A stretch of DNA of 64,000 nt, taken from positions 1,860,001 through 1,924,000 of the forward strand of contig NZ_FIZX01000001.1 of NCBI RefSeq assembly GCF_900055185.1. Reading direction: 5' to 3'. The notes under the pieces were generated by a model, which saw only the letters and a program-made list of their open reading frames with translations, ran no database searches and was not told where the DNA came from. Shown piece by piece: positions 8,686 to 19,285 of the stretch (its first letter is position 1; the number at the start of each line of letters is the position of its first letter). The position numbers and the translations under genes are program-made. The DNA comes from Grimontia celer. GTDB taxonomy: Bacteria; Pseudomonadota; Gammaproteobacteria; Enterobacterales; Vibrionaceae.

Positions 8686-11061
8686 ATGCAAAAGAACACC
8701 CTCTGGTTCGATACCCTGTCCATGGATGATGTTGACAAGGTCGGCGGCAAAAACGCTTCTCTTGGCGAAATGGTTTCCAACCTCGCCAATGTTGGCGTTT
8801 CTGTCCCGAATGGGTTTGCGACCACTTCGTTTGCGTTTAACCAGTTTCTTGATTACGAAGGGCTGGATGATCGCATTCACCAAGTGCTCGATGAACTGGA
8901 TATTGAAGATGTTGAAGCCCTACGCAAAGCCGGTTCCCAAATTCGACAATGGGTACTGGACGCCCCCTTCCCTGCTGATTTAGAGCAGGATATCCGAAAC
9001 AATTACGAGACGCTGGTTGATGGAAATTCGGAGCTTTCCGTTGCTGTGCGTTCATCTGCAACTGCAGAGGATTTGCCAGATGCATCCTTTGCAGGTCAGC
9101 AAGAAACCTTCCTGAACGTCAAAGGCATTGATGCCGTGCTTGAGGCAACCAAGCACGTATTTGCCTCACTGTTTAATGACCGCGCGATTTCTTACCGTGT
9201 GCATCAAGGCTTTGATCACCGCGGTATCTCTCTGTCTGCAGGCATCCAGCGCATGGTGCGTTCAGACAAAGCCTCATCAGGCGTGATGTTTACGCTGGAT
9301 ACTGAATCAGGCTTCGATCAGGTCGTGTTTATCACCTCCTCATGGGGTCTTGGTGAAATGGTGGTGCAAGGTGCGGTGAACCCTGATGAGTTCTACGTGC
9401 ATAAACCACTGCTGGAAGCCGGTCACCCTGCAGTAGTAAAACGTACTTTTGGCTCCAAGCTGATAAAGATGATTTATGCCGACAGCCAGGTGATTGGTAA
9501 GCAGGTTGAAATCATCGACACCTCAGCAGAAGAGCAAAGCCAGTTCTCGCTAAATGATGATGAAATCGCAGAGCTTGCCAAGCAAGCGATGATCATCGAG
9601 AAGCACTACAAGCGTCCAATGGACATTGAGTGGGCCAAAGACGGCATCGATGGCAAGCTGTATATCGTTCAGGCGCGTCCTGAAACGGTTTGCTCTCAGA
9701 AGCAAGGCAACGTGATTGAGCGCTACGAATTGAGCGCCAAAGCAGGTGTCTTGGTGGAGGGCCGTGCTATCGGTCAGCGTATCGGCAACGGTAGTGTTCG
9801 TATCGTGAAATCACTGGATGAAATGTCACTGGTGCAGGACGGCGATGTGCTGGTCACTGACATGACTGACCCTGATTGGGAACCGGTGATGAAGAAAGCC
9901 TCTGCGATTGTCACCAACCGCGGCGGCCGTACCTGTCACGCGGCAATTATCGCCCGTGAACTTGGCATTCCAGCCATCGTAGGTTGTGGCGACGCCACCA
10001 GCAAACTGAGTGATGGTGCAGAAGTGACTATCTCTTGTGCAGAAGGTGAAACCGGTTACGTTTACGAAGGTAAACTCGACTTTGCGGTCAGCCAAACTGC
10101 GGTAGACGAACTGCCAATGCTGCCAACCAAAGTGATGATGAACGTGGGTAACCCGGACCGTGCGTTCGATTTCGCCCAAATTCCGAACGAAGGTGTCGGT
10201 CTTGCCCGTCTCGAATTCATCATCAACAAGATGATTGGTATTCACCCTAAAGCCCTGCTGAACTTTGACGCACAAAGCGACGAGCTGAAAGCAACCATCA
10301 ATGAGCGCATTCGCGGCTATAAAGATCCAGTCGATTTCTACGTCAGCAAACTGACCGAAGGGATCGCGACCATTGGTGCCGCTTTCTGGCCGAAGCGCGT
10401 CATTGTGCGTATGTCAGACTTCAAATCGAACGAATACAGCAACCTGATTGGCGGTAGCGAGTTCGAGCCCCATGAAGAAAATCCAATGTTGGGCTTCCGC
10501 GGTGCTTCACGTTACATCTCGCCAGTGTTTGAAGATTGCTTCGAGTTAGAAACTCAGGCGATCAAGCGCGTGCGTGACGAAATGGGTCTGAAGAACGTTG
10601 AAATCATGATCCCGTTCGTTCGTACCACAGGTGAAGCGGCAGAAGTGAATGACCTTTTGGCGAAGCACAACCTGCGCCGCGGTGAGCAGGGTCTGAAAGT
10701 CATCATGATGTGTGAGCTGCCGTCCAATGCGGTATTGGCGGAAGACTTCCTGAAGTACTTTGATGGCTTCTCGATTGGTTCAAACGACATGACCCAGTTG
10801 ACGCTAGGCCTTGACCGTGACTCCGGTGATGTCGCGCATCTGTTTGATGAGCGCAACCCAGCAGTGAAAGCCATGCTGAAGATGGCGATTGATGCAGCCA
10901 CTAAAGCAGGTAAATACGTCGGTATCTGTGGTCAGGGTCCTTCGGATCACGATGACTTGGCACAATGGCTGATGGATCAGGGTATCAGCTCTGTTTCCCT
11001 CAACCCGGATACCGTGGTTGATACCTGGATGAAACTGGGAAAAGTTGCTAACAAGTCCTGA
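8686..11061 (+). CDS. ppsA: Phosphoenolpyruvate synthase
   Basis: 791 residues (E. coli 792). It makes PEP from pyruvate with ATP, giving AMP and phosphate, for gluconeogenesis. Domains in order: N-terminal ATP-grasp pyruvate-phosphate dikinase domain (residues 1-350; [21 protein letters not shown]), the swivelling phosphohistidine domain with [14 protein letters not shown], where His is about residue 418 and the Thr before it is the PpsR target, and the C-terminal PEP-binding TIM barrel ([41 protein letters not shown] with the catalytic Cys). The start ATG has a GGAG seven bases upstream. It is followed by a strong intrinsic terminator. Confidence 0.97.
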   Translation: MQKNTLWFDTLSMDDVDKVGGKNASLGEMVSNLANVGVSVPNGFATTSFAFNQFLDYEGLDDRIHQVLDELDIEDVEALRKAGSQIRQWVLDAPFPADLEQDIRNNYETLVDGNSELSVAVRSSATAEDLPDASFAGQQETFLNVKGIDAVLEATKHVFASLFNDRAISYRVHQGFDHRGISLSAGIQRMVRSDKASSGVMFTLDTESGFDQVVFITSSWGLGEMVVQGAVNPDEFYVHKPLLEAGHPAVVKRTFGSKLIKMIYADSQVIGKQVEIIDTSAEEQSQFSLNDDEIAELAKQAMIIEKHYKRPMDIEWAKDGIDGKLYIVQARPETVCSQKQGNVIERYELSAKAGVLVEGRAIGQRIGNGSVRIVKSLDEMSLVQDGDVLVTDMTDPDWEPVMKKASAIVTNRGGRTCHAAIIARELGIPAIVGCGDATSKLSDGAEVTISCAEGETGYVYEGKLDFAVSQTAVDELPMLPTKVMMNVGNPDRAFDFAQIPNEGVGLARLEFIINKMIGIHPKALLNFDAQSDELKATINERIRGYKDPVDFYVSKLTEGIATIGAAFWPKRVIVRMSDFKSNEYSNLIGGSEFEPHEENPMLGFRGASRYISPVFEDCFELETQAIKRVRDEMGLKNVEIMIPFVRTTGEAAEVNDLLAKHNLRRGEQGLKVIMMCELPSNAVLAEDFLKYFDGFSIGSNDMTQLTLGLDRDSGDVAHLFDERNPAVKAMLKMAIDAATKAGKYVGICGQGPSDHDDLAQWLMDQGISSVSLNPDTVVDTWMKLGKVANKS

Positions 11062-11082
11062 TTCATCCATTTAATGAATGTA

Positions 11083-11117
11083 AACGCCTGCAGTGTGAGA
11101 ACACTGCAGGCGTTTTT
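11083..11117 (+). terminator. Intrinsic terminator of ppsA
   Basis: A perfect 14-bp stem (AACGCCTGCAGTGT with its complement) around a GAGA loop, followed by five T's. It lies 21 bases after the ppsA stop. The A-run on the left is short, so termination of the converging mngR from the other side would be weaker. Confidence 0.9.
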
Positions 11118-11128
11118 ATTTAGTGCGC

Positions 11129-11848
11129 CTAGGGGCTGTGTCGTTTCGCCACCAGCGTGAATTTGTAGTCGGTCGACTTAAAGTAGTTTCGGCTGTACTC
11201 GAACACAGTATCATCAAGAAGGTGACCACGGGTGCGCTTTTCGATGATGGGCTGGTTTGGGTCAATCACCAAAAGCTCCGCTATTTCCTTGGGTGGCAAA
11301 ACCGGAATAATTTCCTGTTCACTGCGGTCAATCACCATACCTTTGGTGTTTTCGATAAAGTCGTACTTGGAGCCCTGCATGACCTGATAACTCAGATCAG
11401 GGAACATTTCAGTCGGCAGCCAAGTTTCTTCAACCGTTATTGGTGCTTCATCTACATATCGGACACGTTTAACGTAAAACACCTTATCACCTTCAGCAAT
11501 GTTAAGGTTCTCTGCCATGGTCAAAGACGCTGAGGTCACTTCGAAAGCCAGCACGTCACTGCGGATCACTGAATCCAGGTGAGACCATTTTTCAGCAAAG
11601 CTGCTTTGGTGGTAGATATCGTAATTAACTTTGTTTTCTTTAACGTAGGTGCCACTACCCTGCTTGCTTTCCAGCTCTCCACTTTCCACCAGCAGTTTAA
11701 TCGCTTGTCTAACCGTTACGCGGCTCACTGAGTAGGTTTCCCGAAGCTGTGCCTCAGTTGGTAATGCTTCCCCTACTTTGTATTCACCCGCACTGATTTT
11801 CTCTCGGATGGCATCAGCAATCTGGCGATACATTGGCAATCTGGCCAT
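11129..11848 (-). CDS. mngR: GntR-family repressor of the mannosylglycerate operon
   Basis: 239 residues from the chosen ATG at 11848, which has GAGAG four bases upstream and aligns with the start of E. coli MngR (x-PxYRQIADxIRE). A longer frame to 11878 has no better ribosome site. N-terminal winged HTH of the HutC type (PTEAQLRETYSVSRVTVRQA), then a UTRA effector domain from about residue 90 (VNYDIYHQSSF, VIDRSEQEIIPVLPP, ending TDYKFTLVAKR). The family responds to 2-O-(6-phospho-mannosyl)-glycerate in E. coli. It is divergent from mngA, its expected target. Confidence 0.9.
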   Translation of the reverse strand: MARLPMYRQIADAIREKISAGEYKVGEALPTEAQLRETYSVSRVTVRQAIKLLVESGELESKQGSGTYVKENKVNYDIYHQSSFAEKWSHLDSVIRSDVLAFEVTSASLTMAENLNIAEGDKVFYVKRVRYVDEAPITVEETWLPTEMFPDLSYQVMQGSKYDFIENTKGMVIDRSEQEIIPVLPPKEIAELLVIDPNQPIIEKRTRGHLLDDTVFEYSRNYFKSTDYKFTLVAKRHSP

Positions 11849-11913
11849 AAAGCTCTCTTGAAATTCAGGCAATATCATTTAGTGAAATTCGATGATTCGC
11901 ACCATTTATTGAT

Positions 11914-11930
11914 GGTAAATGTATCATACC
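11914..11930. promoter_or_regulatory. Possible MngR operator
   Basis: The 9-base palindrome GTATCATAC at 11921-11929 lies in the mngR-mngA intergenic region, 70 bases before the mngR start. The half-site resembles operators of HutC-type GntR proteins. A related TTGTATTATAAAGGTAT lies at about 12028-12044 nearer mngA. The assignment rests only on position and symmetry. Confidence 0.3.
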
Positions 11931-12006
11931 AATCGGTTTTTCCATACAAGAAGACCAGCATTCCACTTAGAAAGCAATACAAGTAAAATACATTTATTAC
12001 GGAATA

Positions 12007-12022
12007 CGAGATCTCTATCACT
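12007..12022. promoter_or_regulatory. Weak candidate CRP site upstream of mngA
   Basis: CGAGA-TCTCTA-TCACT matches the CRP pattern TGTGA-N6-TCACA at 7 of 10 informative positions and lies 80 bases before mngA. A carbohydrate PTS operon is a likely cAMP-CRP target, so the position is sensible, but the match is moderate. Confidence 0.3.
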
Positions 12023-12101
12023 TCATATTTGTATTATAAAGGTATTATTCACGCATTGTTGTAGGGACAACAATGAATAACGTGAAAATGGGAAAAATGT
12101 T

Positions 12102-14039
12102 ATGAACCTAACCTCTCTGACCCACCCATCGCTGATTAATTTACAAACGACTTTTAGTAGTCGAGATGAGGCGATTCGAGCCCTTGCCGACCAATTAGAA
12201 CAACACGGAAAACTCCATGACAAACAGCAATATCTGGACGCAGTATTTGCACGCGAAGAGCAAGGTCCAACCGCCATTGGTGAGGGTTTAGCAGTACCTC
12301 ATGGTAAGACAGATGCCGTAAAAGAATCTGGGTTCGCAATGGCAACATTGACTCGAGATCTTAAATGGCAAGGCATTGACGAAGAAGAAGACGTCAACCT
12401 GATTTTCCTGATTGCCATCCCTAACGCAGAAGCCGGCTCTACCCACATGCAACTTCTGACGGAGTTGACCACCACGCTGGTCGATGACGACGTTCGCGAA
12501 GCTATGCTGAAAGCCACCAGCGTAGAAGAAGTGATGGCTTTACTCGATAACCAAGAAGAAACCGAACCCAAAGAAGAATACAAAATAGATACAAATTTAC
12601 CCACAGTTGTATGTGTCACTGCTTGCCCAGCAGGTATCGCGCACACATATATGGCTGCGGAGTATTTAGAAAAAGCCGGTAAGAAGATGGGCATTAACGT
12701 GTACGTCGAGAAGCAAGGCGCGAATGGTATTGAAGATCGCCTGACGGCGGAACAGCTGAACAAAGCCGAAGCTTGTGTGTTCGCAGCAGAAGTCGCCATC
12801 AAAGAGCTTGAACGCTTTCAGGGCATTCCACGCGTTGAAGTCGCGGTTGCAGAGCCTATTAAGCACGCTGAGCGCATTCTGAATGAAGCATTGGAAGCCT
12901 CGAAAAATGGCAGTGGTGCTGAACGTGCAGTGATCACTGATGACAAGCCAAAACGCCTTCCTCTGAAAACGGAACTCAAACAGGCACTCCTTTCCGGTAT
13001 TTCCTACGCCGTTCCTCTCATCGTTGCCGGTGGTACCGTTCTCGCCGTTGCAGTATTACTTGCTCAAATCTTTGACTTGCAAGAGCTCTACGCGACTGAC
13101 GGTTCTTGGCTGAATATGTACCGCAAACTGGGTGGCGGATTGCTTGGTACCCTGATGGTTCCTGTTCTTGCAGCGTATACCGCCTATTCACTGGCTGATA
13201 AACCGGCGCTTGGCCCTGGCTTTGCAGCAGGTATTGCGGCAAACCTGATTGGTTCTGGTTTCCTCGGCGGCGTTGTCGGTGGTCTGATTGCCGGTTATGT
13301 CATGCGCTGGGTGAAAGAGAATGTTCGTCTCAGCCCTACCTTTAACGGCTTCATGACCTTCTACCTCTACCCAGTGATTGGCACTCTGGTTGCTGGCTCT
13401 CTGATGCTGTTTGTTATCGGTAAGCCTGTTGCCTGGCTGAACCAAGGCCTGACTGACTGGTTGAACGGCATGTCTGGCACTAACGCCCTGCTGCTTGGCG
13501 CTGTGATAGGCCTGTTCGTTTCATTCGACTTAGGTGGCCCAGTAAACAAAGCGGCTTATGCCTTCTGTCTGGGTGCAATGGCAAACGGTGTTTATGGCCC
13601 TTACGCCATCTTCGGTTCGGTGAAAATGGTTTCAGCGTTCACCGTGACAGCTTCCACTTTGCTGATGCCTCGCTTGTTCAAAGACTTCGAAATTGAGCTG
13701 GGTAAATCGACTTGGCTGCTCGGCCTTGCAGGTATCACCGAGGGGGCAATCCCAATGGCGATTGAAGACCCAATTCGTGTTATCGGCTCTTTCTTGCTGG
13801 GCTCTGTGGTGACAGGTGCCATGGTAGGTGCTGCGGGCATCGGTCTTTCAACACCGGGCGCAGGTATCTTCTCTCTGTTCTTGCTTCACGATAGTGGTCT
13901 GGGCGCTTTCGCGGCGGCAGCTATCTGGTTCGGAGCAGCATTGATTGGTGCTGCAATTTCTACGGCAACCCTGATTGCCTGGCGTTCACATGCCGTTCGT
14001 AGCGGCAAATACACAGTACAAGACGCCACAGCTAACTAA
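12102..14039 (+). CDS. mngA: PTS fructose-family IIABC transporter for 2-O-alpha-mannosyl-D-glycerate
   Basis: 645 residues (E. coli MngA 638). It imports and phosphorylates mannosylglycerate, an osmolyte common in marine organisms. Domains: EIIA 1-150 with phospho-His about 67 in LAVPHGKTDAV; EIIB about 165-270 with phospho-Cys about 175 in VCVTACPAGIAHTYMAAE; membrane EIIC about 290-640, with fructose-type segments LGGPVNKAAYAF and ITEGAIPMAIEDP. It is divergent from mngR and followed by mngB, 96 bases downstream across a GC-rich hairpin without a T-run. This composition is the diagnostic mng arrangement. Confidence 0.95.
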   Translation: MNLTSLTHPSLINLQTTFSSRDEAIRALADQLEQHGKLHDKQQYLDAVFAREEQGPTAIGEGLAVPHGKTDAVKESGFAMATLTRDLKWQGIDEEEDVNLIFLIAIPNAEAGSTHMQLLTELTTTLVDDDVREAMLKATSVEEVMALLDNQEETEPKEEYKIDTNLPTVVCVTACPAGIAHTYMAAEYLEKAGKKMGINVYVEKQGANGIEDRLTAEQLNKAEACVFAAEVAIKELERFQGIPRVEVAVAEPIKHAERILNEALEASKNGSGAERAVITDDKPKRLPLKTELKQALLSGISYAVPLIVAGGTVLAVAVLLAQIFDLQELYATDGSWLNMYRKLGGGLLGTLMVPVLAAYTAYSLADKPALGPGFAAGIAANLIGSGFLGGVVGGLIAGYVMRWVKENVRLSPTFNGFMTFYLYPVIGTLVAGSLMLFVIGKPVAWLNQGLTDWLNGMSGTNALLLGAVIGLFVSFDLGGPVNKAAYAFCLGAMANGVYGPYAIFGSVKMVSAFTVTASTLLMPRLFKDFEIELGKSTWLLGLAGITEGAIPMAIEDPIRVIGSFLLGSVVTGAMVGAAGIGLSTPGAGIFSLFLLHDSGLGAFAAAAIWFGAALIGAAISTATLIAWRSHAVRSGKYTVQDATAN

Positions 14040-14055
14040 TAACAAAACAATGAAT

Positions 14056-14078
14056 GGGGCACCCAAGTTCGGTGCCCC
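14056..14078 (+). promoter_or_regulatory. Intercistronic hairpin between mngA and mngB
   Basis: An 8-bp stem GGGGCACC/GGTGCCCC with a 7-base loop, followed by GAAAAACC rather than a T-run. It looks like an mRNA-stabilising or partial-attenuation structure that would let the transporter message exceed the mannosidase message. It is not a full intrinsic terminator. Confidence 0.55.
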
Positions 14079-14135
14079 GAAAAACCAATTATTCAATTTG
14101 ATTGTCGAGCCCTTTCGCTCAATAGGTAAACTCTA

Positions 14136-16778
14136 ATGGTTACATCACGCGTACATATCACTCCACACATGCACTGGGACCGTGAATGGTATTTCACGAC
14201 GGAAGAGTCTCGCATCCTTCTGGTCAACAACATGGAAGAAATCATGCAGCGTCTGGAAAACGACCCTGCATACAAGTACTACGTATTAGATGGACAGACC
14301 GCAGTATTAGAAGACTACTTTGCAATTAAGCCCGAGAATAAAGAACGTGTGAAAGCACTGGTTCAAGCTGGCAAACTGATTGTCGGCCCATGGTATTCCC
14401 AAACGGATACCATGCAGGTTTCCGGCGAATCCATTGTTCGCAACATGCTTTATGGCATCCGCGACTGTCTGGCGCTTGGCGAGCCAATGAAGATTGGTTA
14501 CCTGCCAGACTCTTTCTCCATGAGTTCTCAACTTCCAATGATTTACAACGGCTTTGGTATTGACCGCGCCATGTTCTGGCGTGGCTGTTCAGAGCGCCAC
14601 GGTACCAACAAAACCGAATTTATCTGGCAATCCAACGATGGCAGCGAAGTGACTGCGCAAGTGCTGCCTCTGGGTTATGCGATTGGTAAGTACCTGCCTC
14701 AAGATGAAAAAGGTCTGCGTGACCGTTTAGACAAGTACTTTCCTGTGCTGGAAGCACCATCCGTCACGAAAGACATTCTGTTGCCAAACGGCCATGACCA
14801 AATGCCGATTCAGGAAGACATCTTCGAGGTAATGGACAAGCTTCGCGAAATCTATCCGGATCGTGAGTTCGTGATGAGCCGCTATGAAGAAGTCTTTGAA
14901 CGAATCGAAGCCATGCGTGACCAGTTGGACACCATCAAAGGCGAATTCAACGACGGTAAATACATGCGTGTTCACCGCACCATTTCTTCGACGCGTATGG
15001 ATATCAAATTGATCCACGCCGAAGTGGAAAACAAGATCGTCAACATCCTGGAACCGCTGGCATCTATCGCATGGACATTGGGCTTTGAATACCATCATGG
15101 CTTGATTGAAAAAATGTGGAAAGAGAGCATGAAGAACCATGCCCACGATTCCATTGGCTGCTGCTGCTCAGACAAAGTTCACGCTGAAATTCTCAACCGT
15201 TACATCCTTGCGGATGACATGGCGACCAACCTGATCAACTTCTACAAACGTAAGATTGTTGACCACATGCCAACCCGTGAAGGTTGTGACAAGCTCGCGA
15301 TGTTCAACCTGTCGCCATACGCACGTGAAGAAGTGATTAACACCACCATCACCCTGCGGGCGAATGCATTCAATCTGTTTGATGACAACGGCAATGCGAT
15401 TGAATATTTCATTCAGGATCAGCGCATTATCGATCCGGGCAAGATTGACCGTCAGATCGTTCATTACGGTAATTACGACCCATTTATCGAATACGACATC
15501 CAGTTCAGACAAGAAGTGCCAGCCATGGGTTACACCACGCTGCACATTGAACCGCACACCAAAGGCAAAACCAAAGTGGTGGTGCAAAACGAGTACGTGC
15601 TGGAGAACGAATTCTACCGCATCAATGTGAACAACAACGGTACGCTGACTATTTTCGATAAAGAGACTCAGCACACCTATGACCAGGCTCTGCGTATTGA
15701 AGATGGCTCTGACGACGGGGACGAGTACGATTATTCTCCATCCCGTCAGGAGTGGCTGCTTTACTCTGATGAGTTTGAAGCGAAAACCGATATCCAGCAC
15801 CAAGGCTTCCAGTCTGTTGCCAATATCGAGCTTCGCATGGCAATTCCGGCAAACCTTCAAGAGCGCGAAGAGCGCACAGGTCAGAACGGTTCTCTGGATG
15901 TGCAGTGTCAGGTGGTGTTGAAGCAAGGCAGTCGCCGAATTGAAGTGCGCATGGAGCTGGATAACCAAGCCGATGACCATCGCGTCCGTGTGCTGATCCC
16001 AACGCCATTTGTGTCGGAAACCGTGGTAGCAGATAACCAGTTTGGCCTGATCACACGTCCAACGAATGACCCAGCAATGGCAGTGTGGGAACAGGAAGGC
16101 TGGAAAGAGGCGCCTGTACCGGTTTATCAGCTGATGAACTTTGCAGCATTAGAAAACAATGCTGGCGGTATGGCACTGATGACCAACGGCCTTCGTGAAT
16201 TTGAAATCATTGCGCGTCAAGGCAACCAAGAGCGTGACACCTTTGCACTCACCCTGCTGCGCGGCATTGGTACGCTGGGTAAAGAAGAGTTGCTGCTGCG
16301 TCCGGGTCGCCCTTCAGGCATCAAGATCCCGACGCCGGATTCACAAACCCGCGGCAAGTTGGTGTGCGAGTTTGCCTTATTTGGTTACGAAGGGGACCAC
16401 ATCAGTGCAAACATCATGGCAGAAGCGCGCGACAACGTGACGCCAATCCAGTGTTACAACAAGATCCCTTACAACGCGATGAAGTTGAATGTTGGCAAGC
16501 AGGACAAGCCTCTGACCTACAGCCTGTTTTCTAAAGGCAAACGCGGCGCGGTGCTAAGCGTGCTCAAGAAAGCTGAAGATGAACAAGGCTTGGTGCTTCG
16601 TGTCTACAACCCAGCGGAAGCGGGTGAACTGAAGGACGAAGTCAGCTTTAACCTCCCTGTTTCTTCCTGGCAGCAAGTCAGTATGGATGAGAAACCACTG
16701 GAGCCAGCGCCAACAACGGATACCGAGTTTGGCACTCTCAAGCCTTGTCAGGCGAAATCGTATCTCGTTAAGTTTTGA
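14136..16778 (+). CDS. mngB: Mannosylglycerate hydrolase (GH38 alpha-mannosidase)
   Basis: 880 residues (E. coli MngB 877). It cleaves 2-O-(6-phospho-alpha-mannosyl)-D-glycerate to mannose-6-phosphate and glycerate in the cytoplasm. GH38 marks: metal-binding [10 protein letters not shown] near residue 10, catalytic nucleophile Asp about 125 in [11 protein letters not shown], then [10 protein letters not shown] near residue 335. The central helical and C-terminal beta domains fill residues 290-880. No signal peptide is present, as expected for an enzyme that acts on the PTS product. It is the second gene of the mngAB operon. Confidence 0.95.
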   Translation: MVTSRVHITPHMHWDREWYFTTEESRILLVNNMEEIMQRLENDPAYKYYVLDGQTAVLEDYFAIKPENKERVKALVQAGKLIVGPWYSQTDTMQVSGESIVRNMLYGIRDCLALGEPMKIGYLPDSFSMSSQLPMIYNGFGIDRAMFWRGCSERHGTNKTEFIWQSNDGSEVTAQVLPLGYAIGKYLPQDEKGLRDRLDKYFPVLEAPSVTKDILLPNGHDQMPIQEDIFEVMDKLREIYPDREFVMSRYEEVFERIEAMRDQLDTIKGEFNDGKYMRVHRTISSTRMDIKLIHAEVENKIVNILEPLASIAWTLGFEYHHGLIEKMWKESMKNHAHDSIGCCCSDKVHAEILNRYILADDMATNLINFYKRKIVDHMPTREGCDKLAMFNLSPYAREEVINTTITLRANAFNLFDDNGNAIEYFIQDQRIIDPGKIDRQIVHYGNYDPFIEYDIQFRQEVPAMGYTTLHIEPHTKGKTKVVVQNEYVLENEFYRINVNNNGTLTIFDKETQHTYDQALRIEDGSDDGDEYDYSPSRQEWLLYSDEFEAKTDIQHQGFQSVANIELRMAIPANLQEREERTGQNGSLDVQCQVVLKQGSRRIEVRMELDNQADDHRVRVLIPTPFVSETVVADNQFGLITRPTNDPAMAVWEQEGWKEAPVPVYQLMNFAALENNAGGMALMTNGLREFEIIARQGNQERDTFALTLLRGIGTLGKEELLLRPGRPSGIKIPTPDSQTRGKLVCEFALFGYEGDHISANIMAEARDNVTPIQCYNKIPYNAMKLNVGKQDKPLTYSLFSKGKRGAVLSVLKKAEDEQGLVLRVYNPAEAGELKDEVSFNLPVSSWQQVSMDEKPLEPAPTTDTEFGTLKPCQAKSYLVKF

Positions 16779-16805
16779 TACCAACCGTAGTGAAACCTAA
16801 ACCAC

Positions 16806-16839
16806 AAAAAAAGCCCCCGCTGTGATGCGGGGGTCTTTG
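16806..16839. terminator. Bidirectional terminator between mngB and a chemoreceptor gene
   Basis: A 7-bp GC-rich stem CCCCCGC/GCGGGGG with a 6-base loop. Seven A's on the left give a strong U-run on the minus strand for the chemoreceptor gene; the TCTTT on the right is a weaker U-run for mngB. Confidence 0.8.
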
Positions 16840-16889
16840 TTGCCGTGTGGCTTACTTTCAGACCTTATTGCATTGAAATCTTTTTCTCT

Positions 16890-18806
16890 CTAAACCTTAA
16901 ACTGGCCCAGTACGTCGTTCTGGTCAGACACATTTTGTTTTTGCCCATCAATCACATCGTGCATCTCATTTACTAACCTCGATACCTCGACCGAAATGTC
17001 TTTTGTTGCCTGAGCATTGCGGTTCACCTCTTCACAGACAATGCTTTGCTCTTCCGCCGCGGCAGCAATTTGATAAATCATGTCGGTGATTTGAGCTACT
17101 GCCTGACGAATAGATTGCAGTTCAGTATCCGCATCTTTTGAGTGTTCAAGGGTTTGCCCCACTTCCTGTTGGCTGGACTCCATCACTTCCAGAGCTTTTC
17201 TTGCGCCACTTTGCAGGGTTTCAATCATGCTGCCGATTTCTTCAGTCGACTGCTGAGTTTTCTGCGCCAGCTTTCTCACTTCATCCGCCACCACTGCGAA
17301 CCCACGGCCACTGTCTCCAGCACGGGCAGCTTCGATAGCCGCATTCAAGGCTAACAGGTTGGTTTGCTCTGCGATGTCTGTAATCACACTCAGCACGGAG
17401 TCTATACCCAATGCAGAAGCGTTAAGATCAGATACCACTGTCACCGCTTCCTGTACTTGATTCGACAAAGCTGCGGTAGAACGCGCTGAGCTTTCTACCA
17501 ATTGCGCACTGCGATCTACATTAGTACTGGCACTCTGTGCAGACTCAGATGCGAGCTGGGAATGGTTAGCCACCTCTTTGGCACTTACCGACATCTGGTT
17601 AATCGCTGTGGCTAACTGATCGACCTCATTCATTTGAGTTTCAATCTGTGCTCTGGCTTCTGACGCACTCAATGTTGACGCTTCCATGCCAGAACCCACT
17701 TTGTCTCCCAATGATTTTGTCTTGGAGATCATGGCACCCAGTTGCTGCATTAGCGTATTCACACTCATTGCAACATTGCCGATTTCATCTTTACTCGTGA
17801 CCTCTAAATGCTTGGTCAGATCGCCATCTCCCTGAGTAAGCTCTTCAATTTTCTGCTGAAGTCCAATAATCGGTCGGAACAATCGCTGCAGAACAAACAC
17901 CAACACAGCAATCGATATCAGAAGCAAAGCGACTGAAACCCAAAGCATGCGCTGGATTAACGCATCAAGAGACTGATAAGCCGTGTTTTGATCCACACTC
18001 ACCACGTAGTACCAAGATTTCCCAAACCCAAGTTCTATTTGGTTGTGGTACGCCGTTCTGGTTCTTCCACTACTTTGGTAGTCAAAGTCGCCATAGCCGG
18101 GTGCTAAAAGCTCATCCTGATAGTCAGCAAGTTCTGGAATCGAACTGATTGTGGTTTCGCCCGGTTTACTTTTCTGGCTAGAAGACGCGATGACCACACC
18201 TCTCTCATCAAACAATGACGCAATACCACTTTCGGGCAATCCCTTGCCTATGTGCGCTCCAATGATATCCAGCGTCAGATCAGCAAGAAGCACGCCCTTT
18301 AACGTATTTCCTTCATAAAAAGGCTCAGCAATACTCACCATCAATTTTTTCGTTGTCGCGCCGGTATAAATATCTGTAATGATGGTGCCACGTTTTTCTT
18401 TTGCGGCTTTATACCAGCCTCGCCCACGAGGATCGTAGGCATTAGGGTCGTATTTCCCGGAATTGGAACTGAACGCGTTGCCGTTTTCAAACCCAACGAT
18501 AATGGCGAAAACCTGAGAAGATTTTTTAATTTGATTGGTGGACACCAAGATCTGTTCATCAGACAAGGGCTCGGAAAAAAAAGGAGCATTTTTTTGAAGA
18601 GAAATAGACACACGGTTGATCCAACGTTCTACAGCATCACCCGCAGCATCAACACGAATTGATATACTTTCATCAATACTTTCAGTCTTTTCTTCACTCA
18701 GGAAATAATAGGAAAGATAACTTGAAATACTTAGTGATAAGGTAAGTAGAACGGCAGATATTGCAATAACTCTTTGTTTGAAACCAAGGTTTATGAGTTT
18801 CACCAT
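16890..18806 (-). CDS. Methyl-accepting chemotaxis protein (dCache sensor)
   Basis: 638 residues. TM1 at about 12-34, a periplasmic double-Cache sensor of about 240 residues ([11 protein letters not shown] is the typical dCache turn), TM2 at about 278-302, HAMP at about 303-355, and a cytoplasmic signalling domain with the hairpin tip sequence containing [17 protein letters not shown] and [15 protein letters not shown]. It senses an external ligand, probably a small organic acid or amino acid given the sensor class, and signals to CheA. No C-terminal CheR-tethering pentapeptide is seen. It stands alone, with a terminator at 16806-16839 and a long upstream region. Confidence 0.93.
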   Translation of the reverse strand: MVKLINLGFKQRVIAISAVLLTLSLSISSYLSYYFLSEEKTESIDESISIRVDAAGDAVERWINRVSISLQKNAPFFSEPLSDEQILVSTNQIKKSSQVFAIIVGFENGNAFSSNSGKYDPNAYDPRGRGWYKAAKEKRGTIITDIYTGATTKKLMVSIAEPFYEGNTLKGVLLADLTLDIIGAHIGKGLPESGIASLFDERGVVIASSSQKSKPGETTISSIPELADYQDELLAPGYGDFDYQSSGRTRTAYHNQIELGFGKSWYYVVSVDQNTAYQSLDALIQRMLWVSVALLLISIAVLVFVLQRLFRPIIGLQQKIEELTQGDGDLTKHLEVTSKDEIGNVAMSVNTLMQQLGAMISKTKSLGDKVGSGMEASTLSASEARAQIETQMNEVDQLATAINQMSVSAKEVANHSQLASESAQSASTNVDRSAQLVESSARSTAALSNQVQEAVTVVSDLNASALGIDSVLSVITDIAEQTNLLALNAAIEAARAGDSGRGFAVVADEVRKLAQKTQQSTEEIGSMIETLQSGARKALEVMESSQQEVGQTLEHSKDADTELQSIRQAVAQITDMIYQIAAAAEEQSIVCEEVNRNAQATKDISVEVSRLVNEMHDVIDGQKQNVSDQNDVLGQFKV

Positions 18807-19180
18807 AATCCTAAATCCCTACTTCTTCAGGCAACATGGCCAATAAAGTCTTTTTTATTCATGAGATTAAAAGCAGGACCGCAAAACCGCTTTATTCATG
18901 CCTCTAAGAAAGAATGTCGGACACCGCACTACCGTCTGTGTCATTAGATATAAGCATGACACAATATAAAAACGAAAATCGCCATATTGATAACCATTGA
19001 AATATTGATACATATTTTCATTACACAGCAATATTCAAGGAACAAGAATCACTTTTCAGAATTCGAACAATCAGGAACTTAAGATGGATTTTCCCGGAGT
19101 TTTAATAGCAAAGGCTTGATATATAGAACCTTCATTTTCTGGTGATAAATAGACTGAATGAAAGTCACAAAATAGGGGTG
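18807..19180. other. Intergenic region upstream of the chemoreceptor gene
   Basis: No open frame of coding quality on either strand. It is AT-rich and must hold the promoter of the minus-strand chemoreceptor gene, but I see no convincing -35/-10 pair or operator. It ends at the long hairpin starting at 19181. Confidence 0.6.
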
Positions 19181-19223
19181 TACCCAAACGACCTGAAGAT
19201 GCCGGATTCAGGTTGTTTGGGTA
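19181..19223. repeat. Long intergenic hairpin (16-bp stem)
   Basis: TACCCAAACGACCTGA pairs with TCAGGTTGTTTGGGTA across an 11-base loop; all 16 positions pair, one as G-U. It sits directly before the galE terminator and is not itself followed by a T-run. I have an unverified impression that similar TACCCAAAC...GTTTGGGTA hairpins recur between genes in vibrios, which would make this one copy of a dispersed palindromic repeat. Confidence 0.7.
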
Positions 19224-19230
19224 TATATAT

Positions 19231-19260
19231 AAAAAGCCCGCTGGTTTCAGCGGGCTTTGT
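19231..19260 (-). terminator. Intrinsic terminator of galE
   Basis: A 10-bp stem AAGCCCGCTG/CAGCGGGCTT with a GTTT loop. On the minus strand it is followed by a U-run (AAAAA on the plus strand at 19231-19235). Confidence 0.85.
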
Positions 19261-19285
19261 CGTTTATCTCTTGGTTACAGTCAGT

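Noticed and set aside
11926-11936. ATACCAATCGG upstream of mngR, similar to the MITE end
   Set aside because: No second end or hairpin follows; it is better explained as part of the regulatory region.
15168-15980. A 270-codon open frame antisense to mngB
   Set aside because: It lies wholly inside a well-supported GH38 gene, has no domain and has a shadow-like composition rich in Val, His and Phe.
16779-16796. Sequence ATACCAACCGTAGTG just after mngB, resembling one end of the MITE-like element
   Set aside because: Only one end is present, with mismatches, and no inverted partner lies within 200 bases. It is too short to call a remnant.
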